Part shown: positions 62,362 through 64,000 of the stretch, piece by piece
Position numbering within the stretch: the stretch's first letter is position 1
How the letters are laid out: the number at the start of each line of letters is the position of its first letter
Assembly (NCBI GenBank): GCA_002633005.1
Contig: NMRA01000280.1
Span: forward strand, 336,029-400,028
Source of the DNA: Phoronis australis
Taxonomy: Eukaryota > Phoronida > Phoronidae
DNA: 64,000 bases
Direction of reading: 5' to 3'
Notes under the pieces: generated by a model
The model's input: only the letters and a program-made list of their open reading frames with translations
Told to the model about the DNA's origin: nothing
Database searches by the model: none
Position numbers and translations under genes: made by a program

Positions 62362-63230
62362 TTATTTGACTTGATGTAACATGACGTTGTTATTCATTTC
62401 CGACACGACCTCCATATCAACGAGCGCAAGCTGAGAAATGTTAACGTTGTTTCCCGAACTATCACGTTTCCTTATCACACCATTCACTTCAGACAACTTC
62501 CCTGTGCTAGTTTTCATATTCTGAATAACCTTTTCACTGCACTTGGGTTCGTCTCTCAGACTGGTAATGTCGGTATCGTTGACTTCATGGAACACTTTGC
62601 AATAAATCAGCATAAAAATGAAGTAAATCCAAATAGAGCAGGGGGCGAAAATGCTTGCGCTTATCGGCATAATCGAGGCCAGATCTGATTCAGGTTGTGG
62701 CAACGCAAATTTGATAAGGACTATCGAAATGTCAGCGTTCTGAATGGCAGTTTCGATCATGACAATTTTGACTATCTTCCATTTGTAACAGAAAGCTGCC
62801 GTCAAAAGACCGCTGAATGAGAATCCAGAAACAGAAGTCACTAGTCCAGCAATCAGAACCCAAGGATCTCGAAGAAGTTGAAAGATGTAAAGATTTGATA
62901 TCAGCCAATAATGCATATACAAGAAGGGAAAACGGCTTCAAGAGACGTTGTATCTTGTCGGCAATTTCCGGCTTGAATCGGCGTATCAGTAGTCCACAAA
63001 CGGCGGGAATGACGAGCAACGCCAACGATGTGATTATATTGAGAACAGGAATGGAGAGGTCGCTGATGCGAGCTGTTAGTAACCAAAGTGGCATCATTCC
63101 AGCAAAACAAAATGTTGGTTAGCGCCATATTTGTGAAAAAAAGCAACGTGCTGACGATCGTGATGTATGAAATTATATACAACATTGAGATGGGTGCAAA
63201 ACACAGCTCCGTCAAAGTTAAGCAGCTGAG
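62362..63230 (-). CDS. SLC10 family transporter, C-terminal half, frame broken twice
   Basis: This belongs to the SLC10 family of sodium-coupled bile acid and organic anion symporters in membranes. The minus strand carries STLLFF, FAGMMPLWLLTA and IPVLNIITSLALLVIPAVCG, then LLIRRFKPEIADKIQRLLKP, FSLLVYALLA, ISNLYIFQLLRDPWVLIAGL and ETAIQNADISIVLIKFALPQ. E57 and Q61 (numbered from ATG 62922) fit the sodium-site E..QN motif. A tail of about 70 residues ends at TAA 62362. Three frames are needed. The first shift is near 63105-63115, where about 28 bases (63112-63139) look inserted between STLLFF and FAGMMPLW. The second is near 62921-62926, just after YALLA. Both shifts amount to one extra base. 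Upstream of STLLFF the expected glycine-rich PGG..SN block is missing or scrambled. It is either a decaying pseudogene or a gene with sequence errors plus unseen exons; the intact 3' part favours recent damage or errors. Confidence 0.6.
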
Positions 63231-63239
63231 TGAACATGT

Positions 63240-63970
63240 TTTTTCTGCAAGATAGTCTGATGCAGGGTGGTAACACTTAGGTGTGTGAAGCTCGACCTTG
63301 GAACAAAAAAAAAAATCAGATACGTTGTTACAGTTTCCGCAATTATTCTTTCAATTATGTTATTATAGTTTTTCATAAAGAGCCCGAAGTTTTCACAGGT
63401 TCTTGTAACAAAACGGAGCATTTTGAAAACAATTCCTCGCTACGTTTTAAACATCACCAAAGAACAACATTTGAAAGTTTCATTTGAATCTGATTAGTTA
63501 TTTCCGATATAAATCATATTTCGAAGTTAGCCTAATGGGGGCCGCGGGGGAGAAGCCATTTTTCGCGGACGGTAACGGCGGATAGTTTGAGGTCAAGGGG
63601 TGGTACGTGCTCTGGGTGTCACATCTATAGGGACGCGAAAACAAAAATTGTGCCGAGGTGATGAAAATTGCGCGCAACTGAAGGGGATGCAATTTCAGGG
63701 TAATTGCAACCCGCCACGAGGCGCCGGAAGTTGAGAGGTTACACCCCATGGGTGGTCCGCCCTCCCTGAACTTGACCCCACTAAAAAAACTGATTTCAAG
63801 TTTAGAGGATAAGCCATGGATTAAGATTTTTCAATCTACGGTCTAGTTTATCATGCATCTCATCTGCTAAATTCGCAACAAGGAAACGTGCAAGCTCAGT
63901 TGGTTTGCCCTATACGCATTCATTTACGATTGAAGGAGACAGACATTCAGATTACACTCAACATGAGAGA
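63240..63970. other. 0.7 kb without a recognised gene
   Basis: Exons for the N-terminal half of the SLC10 protein would be expected further right, but none is recognised here. A GC-richer block at 63535-63775 contains CCGCGGGGGAG and GCAACCCGCCACGAGGCGCC and resembles repeat DNA. Confidence 0.4.
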
Positions 63971-63973
63971 CAA

Positions 63974-64000
63974 CAGGTTCGGATCCAGTATTTTGAGTTG
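63974..64000 (+). mobile_element. CAGTGGCGGAT-family element, start only
   Basis: CAGGTTCGGATCCAG followed by TATTTTGAGTTG matches the left terminus of the 6185 copy (GGCGGATCCAGG, ATTTTGAGTTAG). The copy is cut by the window edge. Confidence 0.5.

Noticed and set aside
62817-63122. 101-codon plus-strand frame
   Set aside because: It is antisense to the SLC10 coding sequence.
63094-63421. Minus-strand frames as SLC10 N-terminal exons
   Set aside because: They show no transporter-like hydrophobic segments or SLC10 motifs.

Overview
The window is nuclear DNA from an animal. Protein genes are sparse, one of them is split into small exons by GT-AG introns, and the DNA between them is AT-rich and full of short non-autonomous repeats. 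The gene set (GART-type purine enzyme, FRS2 adaptor, WASP-type WH1 protein, SLC10 transporter, 7SL/SRP RNA) fits a metazoan. The close FRS2 tail match suggests a deuterostome invertebrate such as a hemichordate, cephalochordate or echinoderm. I cannot fix the species from sequence alone. Single undetermined bases at 31926 and 52687 are what an assembled clone or scaffold would show.

Layout. 1-3334 (minus strand): the first four recognisable coding exons of the GARS domain of a GART-like gene, which runs off the left edge. 13963-15193 (minus): a complete FRS2-like adaptor of 404 residues in one coding exon, with a splice acceptor just upstream of its ATG. 40775-41073 (minus): an apparently intact 7SL (SRP) RNA gene with a Pol III terminator, pairing ends and a perfect CRE/ATF site at about -51. 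59548-60726 (plus): an uninterrupted 392-codon gene for a protein with a WH1/EVH1-like domain, a lysine-rich stretch and a CRIB-like motif but no VCA actin-nucleating tail. 62362-63230 (minus): the C-terminal half of an SLC10 (sodium/bile acid symporter family) protein whose frame is broken twice.

The rest is intergenic or intronic and carries several repeat families. These include a family with repeated CCACTAGGGGGC boxes that resemble the CTCF core motif (0-0.35, 21.5-22.4, 24.0-25.0 and 28.9-29.4 kb). There is a foldback family with ~55-bp inverted termini (8.9, 44.9, 46.3, 47.7, 50.7 and 55.2 kb), and a pair of ~390-bp elements with GTCCACACA-type termini (16.7 and 18.8 kb). Others are CAGTGGCGGAT-ended elements, a 1.1-kb element with long inverted ends (36.1 kb), a tRNA-derived SINE (57.1 kb), a ~50-bp minisatellite (18.5 kb) and an ATC microsatellite (42.2 kb).

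The genes do not form one pathway. GART is purine synthesis, FRS2 is receptor tyrosine kinase signalling, the WH1/CRIB protein is probably linked to Rho GTPases or actin, SLC10 is membrane transport and 7SL is protein targeting. No operon-like organisation is expected or seen.
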